Of a stretch of DNA of 64,000 nucleotides, positions 13,016 to 23,735 are shown piece after piece; position 1 is the stretch's first letter; each line of letters begins with the position of its first letter. The translations under genes and the position numbers were made by a program. The notes under the pieces are model-generated. The model saw only the letters and a program-made list of their open reading frames with translations. It was not told where the DNA came from and did no database searches. The stretch comes from Favolaschia claudopus (taxonomy: Eukaryota > Basidiomycota > Agaricomycetes > Agaricales > Mycenaceae), in NCBI GenBank assembly GCA_037176885.1, contig JAWWNJ010000160.1, positions 1-64,000 of the forward strand, given 5' to 3'.

Positions 13016-13083
13016 GCGCGATGATAGGGCAGAACGAAGTGGATTGAGTCAAAAGTACGTGTTGTTTACATGTATTACCGAGT

Positions 13084-13156
13084 GCCGTTGATAGTGCTTA
13101 CAAACATCCCATATGGGGTATCTCGCGCGTCATGGGAATTCAAACTCAGATCGACC
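13084..13156 (-). repeat. Right 73-bp inverted repeat
   Basis: Exact inverted copy of 7093-7165. It lies 68 bp upstream of the DUF6589 start and may hold its promoter, as the left copy may for the helicase (inference). Confidence 0.95.
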
Positions 13157-13207
13157 AGCCTGTCTATCGACACAAACTCCCCAATGTAAATCTTCGATAG
13201 ACAGGCT
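13157..13207. repeat. Right terminal hairpin
   Basis: Perfect 14-bp stem, AGCCTGTCTATCGA (13157-13170) with TCGATAGACAGGCT (13194-13207), 23-nt loop. The stem core TGTCTAT is shared with the left hairpin. Confidence 0.85.
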
Positions 13208-13878
13208 GGAATCGAGCCTAGCAAATGAGCTGAAACGGTCGGAATTGTGATACCAATGCGTTTGGTCCTGAGCTGATTTTTGACGAAAGCCTGACAATTT
13301 TTGATGGAAATTACCAGATTAGGCGCTTACATAACCCTTACGTAGGGGAGATGGGGGTCAAGAGAGCCTTAATTCACTTTTCCGACCTTGTGTCCGAAAT
13401 TTTAAGAATGGGTACCCCTTGATGGCTACCGGGTTCCGCGAAACTTTGATGGTTCAAAATGTGATGTAAAAATCAAGAGGACCTGCCTGAAATGAAATTT
13501 AGATGCTTCGACTGGGAGCAGCTTTTGTCCGTATCCCTAAGTTTGGACCCTTGTGTAGCCATTAGCCATCCAATGGCTGCATCGCAAACAGGCTAACGAG
13601 GTTCATATAGCTGACCAAAAACGCTGCAACCTGAGCTCACTGAGCACATAACGCGCACCACAGAAATGTGTCGTGTCGGTTGTTGTATATACTGTGACAC
13701 AGCTGCGCTGTTTACATTACAGCAGTTTGCACATGTAATGACACCTCCTGAGTTTTATATGAAGAAAAACACGGTACGTTCTTGACCCTGAATCTCGGTC
13801 ATTTCTGGTCCAATCGGTTTGGTTATGGTATCATTCGAAAGCCCTTAAGCAGGGCTTTTATAACCCGACAGTGATTCT

Positions 13879-14145
13879 TGTTGGAATATGAAGCCGAAGA
13901 GGTCTCGGGCATTGTTACTCAGCCCGAGTACCTGAACTTTCTAGACATTTCCTTCACTTTCTATTTTACTCAGCGACCCGTAGTATTACTAATATTCCTA
14001 GAAGGTATAAATACTGAGTAGCTACGACTCTGTACTTTACTGGTTTGCAAGGGAATAAATCACCTACTTCTATTCCAAGCTCAAACCACCCGCTTTTTCT
14101 ACAATTCTGTTCACCATTCTCCAGTGATAAGCCCGATCACCAACA
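13879..14145 (+). repeat. Possible solo LTR, 267 bp
   Basis: Begins TGTTGGAATATG and ends CGATCACCAACA, so the ends are inverted TGTTGG/CCAACA. It contains a TATAAATA box (about 14006) and an AATAAA (about 14054), as an LTR would. No target duplication is visible, so the call is tentative. Confidence 0.45.
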
Positions 14146-14183
14146 TTAGAACGGGCAGAACTCAATCAGATCTGATCACAAGG

Positions 14184-15345
14184 TTTACGGTTGGCGGGAA
14201 GGCCGCGGTTGGTTTCGACTTCTGATTTCTGTCATCGGCCATTTCGGGAAGTTGTCCGAGCACATCCTTGCATACAAAACCAAGCACCACTTTGCCATAG
14301 GGCTAGTGGGGGTCGATCTGAATACATCAATGTGACACTAAGATACTCAGAAAATGGAATTTATCATGTTAATAGAGCTCGGAACGCTTGGAGGATGGTT
14401 TCTTCCTCAATAAGGCAATGCCGGTTATAGCGGAGACCCGGCCACGCGATCATATGACCCATTATGATTTTCTTTTGCGCCGCGTTATGCGTGAGGGAAG
14501 CCAGTCTGACTTCAGATTGCAGCAGTTAACAGACTGGGGTAGATATAGGCGCTTTGTGCCGCATTTTCAGCGAAAAACAGCGAGGTTCTGCTTGGTAATT
14601 TAAGTATGGACAGAGATAATGCTATATAGCCCATCCAGACAATGCTTCAATTGTCGGAGAGCCCAAATGGATATAAACTTCGAATGCAATGTTGTAGGAT
14701 GATCCGTACGCTCCCGCTTCGTTCCGCTCTCTTCCTTCCTATTTCATATTTCCTTTGCTTCAGTACTGTTGCATCACCATCACCACCACCTTACCGACCA
14801 TATATACTTCTCCTTACCTTCGTTGCCCGCTAGTCGTTTGTTCCCCACCTCGACTAGCATGCGTATACTATTCCATTACTTTTCCTACCTATACTTACCT
14901 TCTCGTAGTCACTAATATACTCTAGGTACCTAGTCGTTTGTTCCCCACCTCGACTAGCTCACTAATATACTCTAGTTGGTATTGATCTCCATGTAGTTGC
15001 CCACAGAAAAAATCAGACTGCCTTTGGTGTCGTCAAACACAAAGAGAAAACAAGTCAAAGAAGTCATGTGATTGCGTTGCTCTGCTGATTTCCCATCAAA
15101 GCCCATTATTTCAAGTCCCTCTGTGATCTAACGGCTTTTGAGGTGGAAGATATTATTTATTAATACAATACATATGTACCTACACCACAAACCTCGGCCA
15201 AATGATGACCATGGCAAATGGCACTTGGTTTTGTGTACGAGGTGAGCTAGTACAGCCACTCGGCCGAGTACCCGAAGGTCCGATGACAGAAATCGAAAAT
15301 CAAAATCAACCGCGGCCTTCCCGCCAACCGTATACAAGGTTAGGC
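14184..15345. repeat. Inverted repeat pair, possible degenerate TIR element
   Basis: About 14184-14310 and 15205-15345 are diverged inverted copies sharing GGTTGGCGGGAAGGCCGCGG and TTTCTGTCATCGG. The interior is non-coding. No target duplication was identified. Confidence 0.5.
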
Positions 15346-16465
15346 GGGATATGGAACGCATTTTCTCAGATTTACAGCACTCGTTGTCGAGTTTACTTTC
15401 CGCAATTGATTGGCGGACGCTGTGCGCAGCACCCTTTTCTCCCATTCGGAAGGGGCCTAGTCCGGGAAGCGCCAGTCATCCATTCGGGGCCGGGGCTGCC
15501 GAGGTGGGCAAACCTTACTGATGACGGGCATGCCCCTTGCCGAAAACGGCAGCTTTATTCGTGTTTGGTTGGCTGAGCACCTTGGTTCCAACTTCGCAAA
15601 GGCTTCAACCTCTTCAAACGACATCCAATCTCTTAGGTCACTGGGAGAATATTGTAGGAAACAAGCATTGAAACAAAAGTACCATGCCGGTTTTTGAATT
15701 TTATGTGATTTGGTCTAATAATTGCCTTGTTATTGGAAAACCCGACCATCACACAATATATGAGGGAAAATCAAAAAGATCCGGCATAGTACCTTTGTTT
15801 AGTTGGGGGCGTTGTCCGTGGTAGTCAAAGGATTCGGAGAGATTTGAAGGAGGAGATACATTTCTATGGTGATCACTCGGAACCGCCCACGGGAGAATTC
15901 AGATACAGCTGGTATGCTCTATCAAGTCTTCAGAAAACTTCGGAAACTCAGTAGCAACATGTCTTGAGGGTTTGAGGAGGATAAATGGACCAGCAACAAT
16001 CATAAGGAGGTGATCAATGCAATTATCAAAGTAAAATGCTGATAACTTTTTCATTTCACAAGGGATTCACTAAGACCAAAGTAGGACTATCTATCAATTC
16101 ATTGCCTTTGTAGAAGTACTGTCCCAGATTTTTTATTTTCGAGCTTCAGGGCTCACAGGACGTTGATTTCACGGAAATTCAGCGAAAATTCATGTTTTCT
16201 GCCATGAAAACAAAGATCCCTGTAAACATGATGATATATCGACATACGCTAAACACATTTCACACGGAGGTTGAAATATTTTGGGCCGCCGTTCGGCCTG
16301 GGGAGCGAGTGATATGCGCCGTTGTTGACTGTCGTGATGGCTGTGACATGAGTCACAAGCGAGCGAGATCCACGTATTTCTGGTTCAATTTCGAGTCTGG
16401 AGCAAAGTCAAAGGATGTAAAGTGTAGATGTTGAGTTATCGAAGGGTTTGGAGGTGTTTTATATA

Positions 16466-17383
16466 AGGTATGGTTGCGGCCAAAACTTCATGACCAGTCC
16501 CAATTTTGCTCAAAATCCTTCGGGATTCGAGATTTAGCAGGAACTAGGGTATGGTTATAGGTGAAATTTTTATTTCAGAGGAATCGGAGGTACTCCTAAC
16601 TTAGGGTTACAAAACGCGAAATTTGAACAGCGAAAACCAAAATTGTGTGTACTAAACTCGCGAGTTTGAGGCAGGTAATCAAGTCTTTCTCTGCCATTCT
16701 GCCTCTGCAACCCCGGACTCCTTCTTCCGGACCCCACAGTGAAAGTGAAATATCCTAACCAAGAAATCGGCAATGGCCAGGCGACATTGATGCTGCTGCA
16801 CAGCCACCGGTCCGAGTGATCCGCAATCAAAAGCGCGAAATTGCCGTGCAAAACACGGAAAACCGATTTTTCGAAGTTTTGCTCCAGTACGTTTGTAGAT
16901 TACCTTCTTGCAATGCTATTTACACAATGCCAGGATGTCTCAATGAAAACTGACGTGACAGTATCAATTACCAAATTGGGACTGCGACTTGTCACGAAGT
17001 TCGGTCCGCAACCATACTCCCCATCCACCTTCGACAAACATCACGTGGCCAAGTGTGACAACTTCCTTTTTCGGACTGACCCGATACAAAAATCTGTAGA
17101 ATTATGCTCTGGCCATATTAGCTCAAATCCTTCGACCAAAACCTTTAAAATTAGTCTATCTACTGTCGTAAATTCTGGTAGAATCAAATCCTTCGAATTG
17201 GTCCAGGAATTATCAAATCTCCGTCAAAAACAGCACTTTCTCCGCCAACGCGTTGTCAAATCTGCCTATGGGAACCTACTCAAGGCGCCGCAAGACCCTG
17301 GCAATGAACCTGCTTCAAAACATGAGCAATGGCACCAAGCGGGTGTGGGAGGAGCTCAGTTCCTGGAGGTCTGTTAGCGATAT
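16466..17383 (+). mobile_element. 5' fragment of a mariner-like element (family A), split by a MITE
   Basis: Ignoring the MITE at 16471-17014, the left end reads AAGGTACTCCCCATCCACC, matching the family-A TIR (AGGTASACCCCATCCACC). Inward sequence 17034-17200 matches the right side of the transposase-bearing element at 32700-32832. Near 17300-17360 a frame reads NLLQNMSNGTKRVWEEL, like NLLRNISNGTKRVWEEV at the N-terminus of the transposase at 32.6 kb. The copy stops at about 17383. Confidence 0.75.
16471..17014. mobile_element. TA-target MITE (family B), 544 bp
   Basis: Ends are inverted (TGGTTGCGG..; ..CCGCAACCA), about 40 bp imperfect, bordered by TA (16469-16470, 17015-17016). Removing it rebuilds the family-A terminal repeat around it, confirming the boundaries. 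Confidence 0.85.
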
Positions 17384-20300
17384 TCGGCTATACGGAACGC
17401 GCATGATGCGCGGGTGTTGCGATAACGGCGGAACGGTCCGGATAGGGCAGTGCTGGTAGCAACGTATTATATAGTCTGTATGGGCGTGAAGTGCCCTTCA
17501 CCCGTTGTAACCCTCGTCCTCTTTGTACCTTGAATAGGAGCGGCTTTGCTTCCTGGACTTCTGGTCGTGACTATTGAGGCGGCTGATTTCTGACAAGGTC
17601 AAATCCTCACCTATAATATTCCACGCGGTTCTCAATTGGCTCATATCACTCAGAAGGTGGAGAATTTCTCACATACTATTGGAGGGCCATGTTATAGAAC
17701 ATTATTTGAAACTTTCCTACCCTCAGAATTAAGCGTCAACATGGTTGTGGAGGGCAGAAACCGACGGAACATGCAGAGAAGGAGTTTGATTGGGGACAAA
17801 CACGAACAAAGCTGGCGCTTTCGGCAAGGGCATGCCCGTCATCAAAAATTCTAGCGGTCCCTGTACACCTGGACTGAGTAGCTGAATTATTTTACTTGTA
17901 AGCTCCAGACTGGCCCTTCTGAACACGGAGCAGAGAAAGAATTTCAAAGCCTTCATTGACCCCTAGCTTTTTGAATGTTGTCGTTAGCGTGATGGGTACG
18001 TTGTTGTCAGATGGGATATGTCGTGATAGCTAAGCAAAGAGCTACTCCCTGTCTCCCTGGCGTCACCGTCGCCTTCACCAGAGAACAAGGGAGAGTTCAA
18101 CCAACGCAAAGGTGGCTCAGTGCACAAACTCGGATCGCTGTTGTAGGTGACCGGAGTGGGCTATTTTGGGCTGTACTTAAAACAGAGCGCGAAGAGCTGT
18201 CCGGGAATTGAGTCTCGGGTCAAATCGGAACAAGGCAACTGGCTGCGAGCGTGGGCGGGAACGTGCACGCCCGGTGGTTAAAATCAAGGGCGGCAGTTTG
18301 CAGCCCAATGGTGCTTCCACCCATAAGCTTCATTGTAACGTAGGTTTTGTATGCCGGTGTCCCGGCCTACAGGTGGGGGAGCTTGTGCGAATCTGAATAT
18401 TCAACGAGATGAGGCAGTGGGGTAGATTTAAAAAGTACATACACAGTTATCTGGTTCTTGTATGCTTCCGTACATACAGAGTCTCAATAAAAATATTGTT
18501 CATTCAGTTCAATGTCCTCATTACTCAAAGTAAAGCTAGTTGAGCACTTCTCGCATGCCTCGCGATATCAGTCTCGAGATCATGTTTTCATTTTGGTCTA
18601 GGGCCCTTATAGCGAGTTGTCCAGACCTAAGCTGGAAGTCGGTTCAAAGTCGGTTGTGTGTATCTTTTTTGAGAACTTGTACTGTTGAACCTCATCGCAA
18701 CTTGCTCGCAAGACAGTGCGAGGGGAATTCAATTCCCAAGCCTTGTTGACGCCTTCACTTCCACCTAATTTTGCAGAGAAGGAAGAACCTACGTTCAGCA
18801 ACACCGTTAGCGGCCCGCGAAGACGCGTTCACAGCTGTCAAAATCCGAGCTACATCACCGGAATCAGTCCCGCATCACGCTGGATCACGCTGGCGTATGC
18901 TGGATCACGCCACATCACTGATATTGCTCTCGGAACGTGTTTTATCACGGCGGTTTCTGATTTACGTCACCCATCATACGCTCCAGCACAGCCCCATCAC
19001 CATTTGGTGTCCGCTCTGATAAAAGGGGGAGAATAATGATTGGGCGAATCTAATCAGATTTTCTTTATTCTATCGCCGTGCGGTGAATGACAAGTGCTCC
19101 TTTGCTTTCCATCTAAGTTTTCGTCGTCCTTGATCCCTCGCTGACGCAATCTCATCCTTCCAGTTCTCCCGGGGGTTGCGCACGAATGCCGGGAGGAATT
19201 GGACCAAGTCGTGCCTCCAGTCTCGCAATGTGTAGTTCCTTTTATTTCTTGCTTCTAGATGAGAAGCTGAAGCAAAGCTGAAGATCATTTCACAGTGGTT
19301 TGCGAGTGAAGAGGAGCTCTGAGGAGGCGCTCAAGTAGTTAGTTGCCTTAGAAGTGCTGGGAGAGGCGAGACGGCGCATCAAACAGCATCAACGCGTCAA
19401 GACATATGTGTATCATGTAGGTGGGAGGGGGTCAGTGGGAGCATCGACAAGCGCCTGATGAGCGCCTCCGGAAGCCGCCCGTTTGCACTGCCCGAGGTTA
19501 CGTGACTTCCATTCGGGCAATCTAATTAGACCAATCGAACAGTTCCTCTCAAGATTGCTATGCTCCGAGTGATACGGTGGCTTTCCGAGTGATCCAGAAA
19601 ACGCCCCGTTGATCCCAACTGATGGCAGCAGTGCACATTTGCAGGGCCGTCTCCATCAAGGCAGTTGAACGGTTTGGGTGCACCTTGTTTTACGCACGTG
19701 GGAATGCATGACATTTCACGAAGCAATATTTGATAGCGGTAACAAATCGGAAGAGAAGAAACACTTGAGGCAGGCACTGAAACTCGGGCGATGTAAGCGG
19801 ATGTACTAGTAAGGCACTCAAACTTAAAAATGGGTGACCTTGGTGCTTCCAGGCTTTTGTGATGTTTAAAAATATTTCATGGTTTATCTACCTTTCTTGT
19901 TGACTAACCTTAAAAATGTGCGTATTGCGCAAGCTGTAGGCCCAATGTAAGCCGAATCTTCGGCAAACAAATCATATTTTTATCAGGAACAGAACCAGCC
20001 CAATTAACGAGGTCGATCGCGCTATGTTTCGTAATTTTTCCACCAAATTTTGGGGCCTGATCGGGCCCGTCGGTAACGGCACGGTAACGTGAACGCCTGG
20101 GGCTTCAAGTATCCTCCATGGTACCTCTGTGACTATACCTCAATGTAGTGAGGTTAGGTTACCAGTTTCCCGCTTTATTTGGTGCGGTTTTGGCCAGTTC
20201 TTGCAAAACCGATGGTTGGCGTGGAAACCTTGTGTGTGCTTCCTGGGGGTTTGGGAGCCTAGCGCTTCGAGGTCATCCAGGGGGATGAAAAATGCCGAAG

Positions 20301-20877
20301 AAAATGAATTTCAAGTTGTTCTTCCAGCCACCGAATGAGCCACCATAGCGCGTAGCCGCTCCACAGCGCATGCCGTGATGGAGGAGATGTGTCTCATAGG
20401 TCGGTGATGTTCGTCATTTTGCTGGCCCGACGGACTGGTATGTACTCGCCGGACAACTTGGGCTAAATCAGGAAATAAGGGGCTCTGCAAGGTATACTAA
20501 GAACACTATGGGCTATCAGAGTTAGATTTGATATATACTTAAACTCTGTTCAATCTTTGACGCCGCTACATTTACTGTATATTGCATGTCGGACCTTACT
20601 ACTACTAGTATATTACCTCAAGGTATTCATAGCATTGTAGTCTCGGGGGGCTGTTAAATGAATGAATTCAGAGTATGCAGACTCATTCTATAGATACATA
20701 AGAAGCAATTGGCTTCCTATGATTGTGTGGCATTAAGCCCCAGCTACAGTAAAATCGAGACATACGTCGCTTTGGCCGCTTCGGCGTTCCCCGGAACTGT
20801 CCTGACAGCGGAGATCCCGGGCTGATGGCGTTACGGCATGCGCTCCAGTGTTGGGAGAATAGTGTTTAGTGCAATAG
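17384..20877. other. No recognisable gene
   Basis: Only short, low-scoring frames. Around 18840-18915 a short GGATCACGC/CATCAC motif is repeated irregularly. A polyadenylation-like AATAAA lies near 18487. Nothing else was supported. Confidence 0.5.
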
Positions 20878-21093
20878 AGGGTTTGCGAAGAGCCATTGGA
20901 GCCATTGAATGGCTACCGATTTCCGTATTAGGAAAGTTTGATGGACTGAACTTTTATGTCGAAGTCAAGAAGAGCTATTTGGGAATGAAATTCGGATGCT
21001 CAGACCGGGGGTAGCCTAAGCCTTCGTCAATACGCCGGAATTCGGACGCTTGCGTAGCCATTAGCCATTCAATGGCTGCATCGCAAACAGGCT
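20878..21093. mobile_element. MITE, intact relative of the nest's outer element
   Basis: About 216 bp. The left end GTTTGCGAAGAGCCATTGGA and right end ATGGCTGCATCGCAAAC form imperfect TIRs of about 35 bp. The interior is colinear with 13430-13600. Non-coding; no clear target duplication. Confidence 0.65.
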
Positions 21094-21695
21094 AATTAAA
21101 CAGCCGTTTCAGATGGCTTTTTCCGGCTTCTTGGTGGTTTTACCGTTCGGCTGCTCCTCCTGACCTCGCGTGAGACTCGTCAAGTACAGAGATATAACCT
21201 ACTAAATTGACAATATGCATGACAACTTCCTTCTTACGACGAGTACTTGAAGTTTGATCAGGTCCCTGAACGCATCCTTGACATCTTGTTCCGAAGAAAG
21301 TCGTCTGTGGTAAGGGTCTCCACGACGTTCCTGCCTGCCTTCCTTCCAGCCCAGCATTGCCGTCTCTGGTCAACGACCGGTCAACATTCATCTGAGCATG
21401 CATACGCGAGAGAAAGTCGGCAGGCGGAAGGTCGGCAGCACGATGATGCGCAGCTTGATGTTGAGGAGTTGGGTGAGGAATAGGGCCCGTGCCAAGTAAA
21501 TAGGCGGTTTGAGCACCGTATGGGTAGCCTTGGTGTGCCATGGTGCGCAAGAGTGGGTGAATTTTCTATGTCGCTAGAGGGAAGGTTTTGAAATTCATGA
21601 TGTTGTTCAGGACCTTGTGTCAGGTATTTCGTCGTCATTTGTGTTGAATTTCATGGGATTTCATGACGAAACGTTACGATCCGGGGTCCTCGACT

Positions 21696-23727
21696 TAGGG
21701 TTCGCCACCGTACCCGTAAAATACGGCGTCCGACCCCGTACAGTACGGCACCCGTAGCCGTCCCGTACAGCACGTTGGGTGTTGCCTTTACGGTACGGTT
21801 AGTAGCCGTCTCGTCTGCCGTATGAGGCCGTATGGATACGGCCGTATACGGCGCTGTACGGGACCGTAAATACATCAAAATGGTCTGATTTTCTCCCTTC
21901 GGCCGATGGCATTCGCGCAAGCCGGTCATTGCCATGATTTTACCGGCCATCCACGCCGTTTCCACGTGTAGTGATCTTGTTGTCAACGCAGCCAACGCCT
22001 CCATCTCCTCCTTCGACGCTCTGTAGCTGCTTGGCATCCCGAATTCGTGCCCGCTTGATGTCCGCACAACGCGCTGGTCACGTCGATCCCACACGCCTGA
22101 ACCAACTTGGCAGCACCAAAGTCGCCGAAAATATCCGATTTCACCATGCATAAAAGAGACGGCTGGTCTGAGGGCTTGAAACTTCGAGTCTCCTGTGAAG
22201 GATGACGACTTCAGATACGCTACCATCCAGCTTGCTTGCTCGCAGCCACATTAAGAAAGGTGCTTTTCACTGCGAGTCGCGCTACATTCTGATTCATATC
22301 ATCGCGAACAGCTCATAATGGTCGTGAGACGCGCGGGGTCTACAAGAAGACATCAGTCAAAGCAGTCGGCTTCTCCTGGAGATCGATCCTCGGGTTCTTC
22401 TTTGGCTCTCTCTTACTGTTTTTGGTCCCCTTGCTCGCGAGTTTTCCGTTTCTGTCTGGGAAATCTACCGCCGTCGACTCGCTTCCTATTTTCAGTCTTG
22501 CTTGCTCCGCTTATGTTTGCTGGATCCCGACATGCTCTTTAATCTGTGAGTGTTTATCAGCAAAAACTCTGACTTGCACTCGGCAGAACTTACAGTGCAG
22601 GACTGGACCGCGATTGAAACAGTCGCAGATTGGCTGCAGACTTTCCGCGCAGCTACCACCGAAATGTCTCGCACTTCACGTCCCATGCTATCGTCGACTC
22701 ATTCCACATTCCGCGGGCTCCAGAAGATACTGAAAGACAAGATCGGCGCCCTGCCGCCCAATGCATCGCCCGAGCTTCGTGAAGGGCTCGCTCGCGCACA
22801 CCTCAAGTTGAGTGATTATTATTATAAATTCGACCAGTCTCCATTCTACATCTGGGCTGCGCGTGAGTTCGAGGTCTGCTTTTATTTGATCATTTTGTAC
22901 TGACCTTGCACATTTCAAGTCCTCGACCCTCGATTTAACCTCAAAAAATTGCAGAAGGATTACGCGAGTGACCCCGACCTTAAATCATATCTTGAGGTGC
23001 AGACGGACGCTTTACGTCGATATTTTGACGACCGTTATCCCGCATTGACACCGACTACCTCCGCCGCCGCTGCTTCTCGCAGTAACTCGGTTCCGTCCCG
23101 CAGCGAGTCCAGTTTTGCTGCGCTGGATCAGGGGAGCGATGACGAGGAGGAGGCTGACGAACTCCAGCGCTATTTCGAAGCTCCCCGTCCAGCATCGAGC
23201 ATTGACCCGGTTGAATGGTGGTATGCGAGAAAGCGCGAGTTTCCTCGCCTCTATCGTCTCGCCCGGGACATCATGTCTATTCCAGGTAGGTATGTTCTGT
23301 GGATCAAGGAGAGGAGTGCTGATTTTCTTGTGCAGGCTCCGCTGTCGCAGTCGAGCGGGTATTCTCTGGCGGGCGGGATGCTATTTCCCTTCGTCGAGCT
23401 CGATTGCAGCCTGAAACGATCCGAACACTGATGTTGGTCAAGCATCATTTACGCCTGAAGCGCACAAAATTGCAGGAGCAGCTGAACAAGGTAGATTCAT
23501 AATGTATAATATCTTCGCTACTTCATTTTTACACCGTCGTAATTGCTATATAAAATTTTAAAAAATGTACGGCCGTACGACCCCGTAAACGGCCCGTAAG
23601 ACACCCCCTACCGTCCCGTATGGGCCTCTTTGTTAGCCTATACGGTTGAGGTTACGTGCGGCGGGACCGCCGTAAACTACCGTAAGTTGTACGGGCCGTA
23701 CCGTATACGGTACGGTGGCGAACCCTA
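21696..23727 (+). mobile_element. hAT transposon, internally reduced, 2032 bp
   Basis: TIRs begin TAGGGTTCGCCACCGTAC on both sides. The element is bordered by the 8-bp duplication CCTCGACT (21688-21695, 23728-23735), the hAT hallmark. Both subterminal zones (about 21710-21870 and 23570-23715) are packed with CCGTAC/GTACGG motifs in both orientations, the usual form of hAT transposase binding clusters. The transposase gene inside lacks its N-terminal half. Confidence 0.92.
22550..23502 (+). pseudogene. hAT transposase, C-terminal half
   Basis: Three exons keep one frame: from about 22550 to 22862, 22920-23285 and 23336-23502, with GT-AG introns of 57 and 50 nt. Exon 1 has TVQDWTAIETVADWL, typical of the hAT region before the dimerisation domain. 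Exon 2 starts at LLDPRFNLKKL and has WWYARKREFPRLYRLARDIM. Exon 3 has SAVAVERVFSGGRD and ends at TAA 23500-23502, the classic C-terminal hAT dimerisation module (Dimer_Tnp_hAT). The BED zinc finger and the first catalytic region are not found between the left TIR and exon 1, so this is not a complete enzyme. It would have cut and joined at the TIRs in the nucleus. Confidence 0.88.
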
Positions 23728-23735
23728 CCTCGACT

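Larger units (their letters stand above)
7043..13220. mobile_element. RecQ/DUF6589 TIR transposon, 6178 bp
   Basis: Seen directly: a 9-bp direct repeat GCAAATGAG (7034-7042 and 13221-13229) borders the unit, whose ends read 5'-TAG...CTA-3'. Further in, each end has a hairpin and then a 73-bp stretch identical in inverted orientation (7093-7165 and 13084-13156). The interior holds exactly two genes, converging: a RecQ-like helicase (+) and a DUF6589 protein (-). Their start codons lie 211 and about 205 bp from the two edges. A solo LTR sits in the helicase gene. RecQ-like and DUF6589 proteins are both expanded in Agaricomycetes. That they form one transposon is inferred from boundaries and symmetry. 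I know of no established superfamily with this pair. Confidence 0.85.
6841..13421. mobile_element. hAT-like MITE, second level of the nest
   Basis: It begins CAAGGCGTACCCA and ends GGGTACCCCTTG, imperfect TIRs that continue inward for roughly 35 bp. It is bordered by an identical 8-bp direct repeat, ATGGCTAC (6833-6840 and 13422-13429). Without the element inside it, it is about 394 bp and non-coding. The 8-bp duplication and TIRs fit a non-autonomous hAT-like element. Confidence 0.7.
6803..13603. mobile_element. Outermost MITE of the nest, split by insertions
   Basis: The left piece (about 6803-6840) and right piece (13430-13603) together make about 210 bp. They match the intact element at 20878-21093: left end TTTGC..AAGAG..ATTGAATGGCTAC and right end TAGCCAT..AATGGCTGCATCGCAAACAGGC. 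Everything between is later insertion. The outer edges are approximate because no clean target duplication was seen. Confidence 0.65.
13604..16465. other. Repeat debris without a recognised gene
   Basis: Apart from the LTR-like segment and inverted pair listed separately, this stretch shows a hairpin-flanked duplicated segment at about 14820-14985 (CTAGTCGTTTGTTCCCCACC twice) but no coding region. Confidence 0.5.

Noticed and set aside
13879..14145. Full Copia element
   Set aside because: Only LTR-like ends with TATA and AATAAA signals; no coding sequence, primer-binding site or target duplication.
21651..22226. 191-codon minus-strand frame
   Set aside because: It crosses the left end and CCGTAC array of the hAT element, so it is translated terminal repeat rather than a gene.
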